Source of the DNA: JBEKVE01 sp049514335
GTDB taxonomy: Bacteria > Actinomycetota > Acidimicrobiia > Acidimicrobiales > UBA8190
Assembly: GCA_049514335.1 (NCBI GenBank)
Contig: JBEKVE010000027.1
Coordinates: forward strand, 1-24,024
DNA length: 24,024 bases
Direction of reading: 5' to 3'
The notes under the pieces are model-generated. The model was not told the origin of the DNA and searched no databases. It worked only from the letters and a program-made list of their open reading frames with translations. Positions 22,505 through 24,024 of this stretch are shown here, piece after piece. Every line of letters begins with the position of its first letter. The stretch's first letter is position 1. Made by a program: the position numbers and the translations under genes.

Positions 22505-23707
22505 ATGCGCCTGCACTACGACGAGGAGACCGAGGCGTTTCGCCACGACCTCCGGGCGTGGATGGAGGCGAACCTCCCCCCCTCCTCGGAACGCACCGAG
22601 CGGGTGAAGTCCTCGGCCCACATCCCCGAATGGGCCCGTGTGTGGCAGCGCAAGCTCTTCGACAACGGCTGGCTGGTACCGGGGTGGCCCCCCGAGTACG
22701 GCGGGCGCAACGCCACCCCCGTGCAGCAGATGGTGTACTTCGAGGAGCTGTCGCGCCTCGGGGTGCCCCGCAGCTGCAACCCCCAGGGGCTTTCCATCAT
22801 CACCCCCTCCATCCTCGACTGGGGGACCGAGGAGCAGAAGGCGAGCTACGTGCTGCCCACGCTCCGGGCCGATATCAGCTGGTGCCTCGGCATGAGCGAG
22901 CCCAACGCCGGCAGCGACCTGGCCGGCCTGCGCACCCGGGCCGAGCTGCACGGCGACCACTTCGTCGTGAACGGCCAGAAGGTGTGGACCTCGGGAGCGC
23001 ACCATTCGGACTACTGCTTCTGTTTCGTGCGCACCGATCCCGAAGCCGCCAAGCACGCCGGGATCAGCGTCCTCATCGTCGACATGACCACACCCGGGGT
23101 GCAGACCCGACCCATCGCCGAGCTGACCGACAGCGAGCACGCCGACTTCAACGAGGTGTTCTTCACCGACGTGGCGGTGCCCGTCGGCAACCTGGTGGGC
23201 GAGCTGCACCGCGGCTGGTCGGTGGCAGGGGGATCGCTCGCCCACGAGCGCGGCATGCTGTGGATCAACGAGGCCACCGGCACCGAGCGCATCATCGAGC
23301 GCGTCATCGCAACCGCCACCACCGCGCTGCCCGGAGGGCGGCGGCTGGCCGACGACCCCCTGCTGCGGGCCACGGTGGCACGCGCCTACGTGCAGTCCCA
23401 GGCGCTCAAGCTCCTCGGGTACCGGGGATTCGCCAAGTTCGCCAAGGGCATGGCCTCGCCCGAGCACTCCGTGCTCAAGCTGCTCGGCAGCGAGATGCGG
23501 CGCAACCTGGCGCTCGACGTGGGCGAGGCCCTGGGGGCCAACGGCATCGATCTGGCCCGGCACGAGGCACCGTCGGTGGGGCGCGGCGACAGCGAGGCGT
23601 GGCTGGTGCACTGGCTGCAGAGCTTCGCCGGGACCATCGCCGGGGGGACGTCGGAGATCCAGCGCAACATCATCGCCGAGCGTGTGCTCGGCCTGCCCCG
23701 CAAGTAG
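22505..23707 (+). CDS. Acyl-CoA dehydrogenase (FadE-type)
   Basis: This 400-residue FAD enzyme would dehydrogenate an acyl-CoA. It shows WCLGMSEPNAGSDLAGLRT, VVNGQKVWTSGAH and the C-terminal AGGTSEIQRNIIAERVLGLP. The residue aligned with Glu376 of medium-chain dehydrogenase is Gly; the probable base is Glu248 in LAHERG, the position used by isovaleryl-CoA dehydrogenase and by steroid FadE26-type subunits. It is a different branch from the copy at 6031. The ATG lies 7 nt after TACGAT, and the gene has its own promoter/operator. It follows the DUF35/thiolase-like genes and precedes a CoA ligase, which fits side-chain beta-oxidation. Confidence 0.93.
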   Translation: MRLHYDEETEAFRHDLRAWMEANLPPSSERTERVKSSAHIPEWARVWQRKLFDNGWLVPGWPPEYGGRNATPVQQMVYFEELSRLGVPRSCNPQGLSIITPSILDWGTEEQKASYVLPTLRADISWCLGMSEPNAGSDLAGLRTRAELHGDHFVVNGQKVWTSGAHHSDYCFCFVRTDPEAAKHAGISVLIVDMTTPGVQTRPIAELTDSEHADFNEVFFTDVAVPVGNLVGELHRGWSVAGGSLAHERGMLWINEATGTERIIERVIATATTALPGGRRLADDPLLRATVARAYVQSQALKLLGYRGFAKFAKGMASPEHSVLKLLGSEMRRNLALDVGEALGANGIDLARHEAPSVGRGDSEAWLVHWLQSFAGTIAGGTSEIQRNIIAERVLGLPRK

Positions 23708-23718
23708 GGCGCACCGAA

Positions 23719-23734
23719 GCGCCGCCCGCGGCGC
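23719..23734 (+). promoter_or_regulatory. Hairpin between acyl-CoA dehydrogenase and CoA ligase
   Basis: GCGCCG and CGGCGC pair around CCCG in the 44-bp gap. No T-run follows. It may attenuate or stabilise the transcript; the ribosome site GGGAGGGA for the ligase lies just after it. Confidence 0.3.
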
Positions 23735-23751
23735 AGGAACAGGGAGGGACC

Positions 23752-24024
23752 ATGCCGAACTACGGACCCGAGATCCTGGGGCCACCGCCCCGGGACCCGG
23801 CACAGCAGTACTGGGATCCCGAGGTCCAGACCATGGACCCCGAGCGGCTCCGGGCGCTGCAGGACGAGCGCCTGAGCGTGCTCATGCGCAAGATCTTCGA
23901 TCTCCCCGTCCCCCTGTTCAAGGACAAGCTCACCGCGGCGGGCATCGGCGCCCCCGAGGACGTGAAGACGGTCGACGACCTGCGCCACGTCCCGTTGACG
24001 GTGAAGCAGGACCTGCGCGATTCG
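23752..24024 (+). CDS. PaaK-like AMP-forming CoA ligase, 5' part (runs off window)
   Basis: The ATG at 23752 follows GGGAGGGA and opens a frame that stays open to the window edge (91 codons). The N-terminus YWDPEVQTMDPERLRALQDE, then RLSVLMRKIFDLPVPLFKDK, TVDDLRHVPLTVKQDLRD, is typical of phenylacetate-CoA ligase relatives. These activate aromatic or other carboxylic acids with ATP and CoA. The adenylation motifs lie outside the window, so the assignment rests on the N-terminal pattern. It is 44 bp downstream of the acyl-CoA dehydrogenase and probably in the same transcript. Confidence 0.82.
   Translation, partial: MPNYGPEILGPPPRDPAQQYWDPEVQTMDPERLRALQDERLSVLMRKIFDLPVPLFKDKLTAAGIGAPEDVKTVDDLRHVPLTVKQDLRDS

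Noticed and set aside
22417..23734. Hairpins after the thiolase-like and acyl-CoA dehydrogenase genes as firm intrinsic terminators
   Set aside because: No T-runs follow the stems, and such short GC stems are frequent by chance at this composition. They are kept only as low-confidence features.
1..24024. Mobile elements, CRISPR arrays, tRNA/rRNA genes, toxin-antitoxin or phage-defence genes
   Set aside because: I found no transposase, integrase, terminal inverted repeats, regularly spaced repeat-spacer structure, tRNA-like cloverleaf or defence-related domain on either strand. The only tandem array has no spacers.

Overview
The window is very GC-rich (third codon positions are almost all G or C). 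It is densely packed with short-gap or overlapping genes for acyl-CoA and carboxylic-acid catabolism: a CaiB-type CoA-transferase, acyl-CoA dehydrogenases, CoA ligases, zinc alcohol dehydrogenases, an aldehyde dehydrogenase, amidohydrolase-2 proteins, a DUF35/thiolase-like pair and TetR regulators. This gene mix, the many GTG starts and the apparently leaderless promoters suggest a high-GC actinobacterium, possibly class Acidimicrobiia. That placement is inference. I saw no rRNA, tRNA, CRISPR array, insertion sequence or phage gene.

Layout. (1) 1-3027, plus strand: the 3' end of a family III CoA-transferase, a 24-codon leader ORF overlapping a zinc-dependent dehydrogenase, then a TetR regulator. 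(2) 3056-4997, minus strand: a carboxymuconolactone-decarboxylase-like protein and an FGGY-type sugar kinase. (3) 5040-7227, plus strand: a D-2-hydroxyacid dehydrogenase and an acyl-CoA dehydrogenase, divergent from the kinase. (4) 7231-8180, minus strand: adenine phosphoribosyltransferase (apt) overlapping a SnoaL-like protein. Four tandem 16-bp repeats lie just upstream of apt. (5) 8258-14964, a five-gene minus-strand operon: aldehyde dehydrogenase, amidohydrolase-3 (D-aminoacylase-like), alcohol dehydrogenase and two amidohydrolase-2 proteins. (6) 15020-19546, divergent plus-strand operon: TetR, two more amidohydrolase-2 proteins and an AMP-forming acyl-CoA ligase. A 19-bp palindrome between (5) and (6) is the likely TetR operator. 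(7) 19551-20602, minus strand: a small unknown protein and a short-chain dehydrogenase. (8) 20674-24024, plus strand: a 16-codon leader ORF, a DUF35 zinc-ribbon protein, a thiolase-like protein, an acyl-CoA dehydrogenase and the start of a PaaK-like CoA ligase.

How it fits together. Blocks 5 and 6 look like one regulon. Alcohol and aldehyde dehydrogenases would oxidise a substrate to an acid, the CoA ligase would activate it, and four related metal-dependent hydrolases/decarboxylases would process ring-cleavage or acyl intermediates. Block 8 resembles the DUF35/Ltp2 aldolase plus acyl-CoA dehydrogenase modules used to shorten steroid-like side chains. The actual substrate cannot be read from sequence.

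The most interesting signals are regulatory and active-site ones. They are an identical inverted repeat (CTGAC-N6-GTCAG) in two separate promoter regions; two short leader ORFs whose stops overlap the next start as GTGA; a recurring TANNNT box 6-11 nt before start codons; the 16-bp repeat array; and several enzymes that appear to lack expected catalytic residues (CoA-transferase, D-aminoacylase-like protein, Ltp2-like protein).
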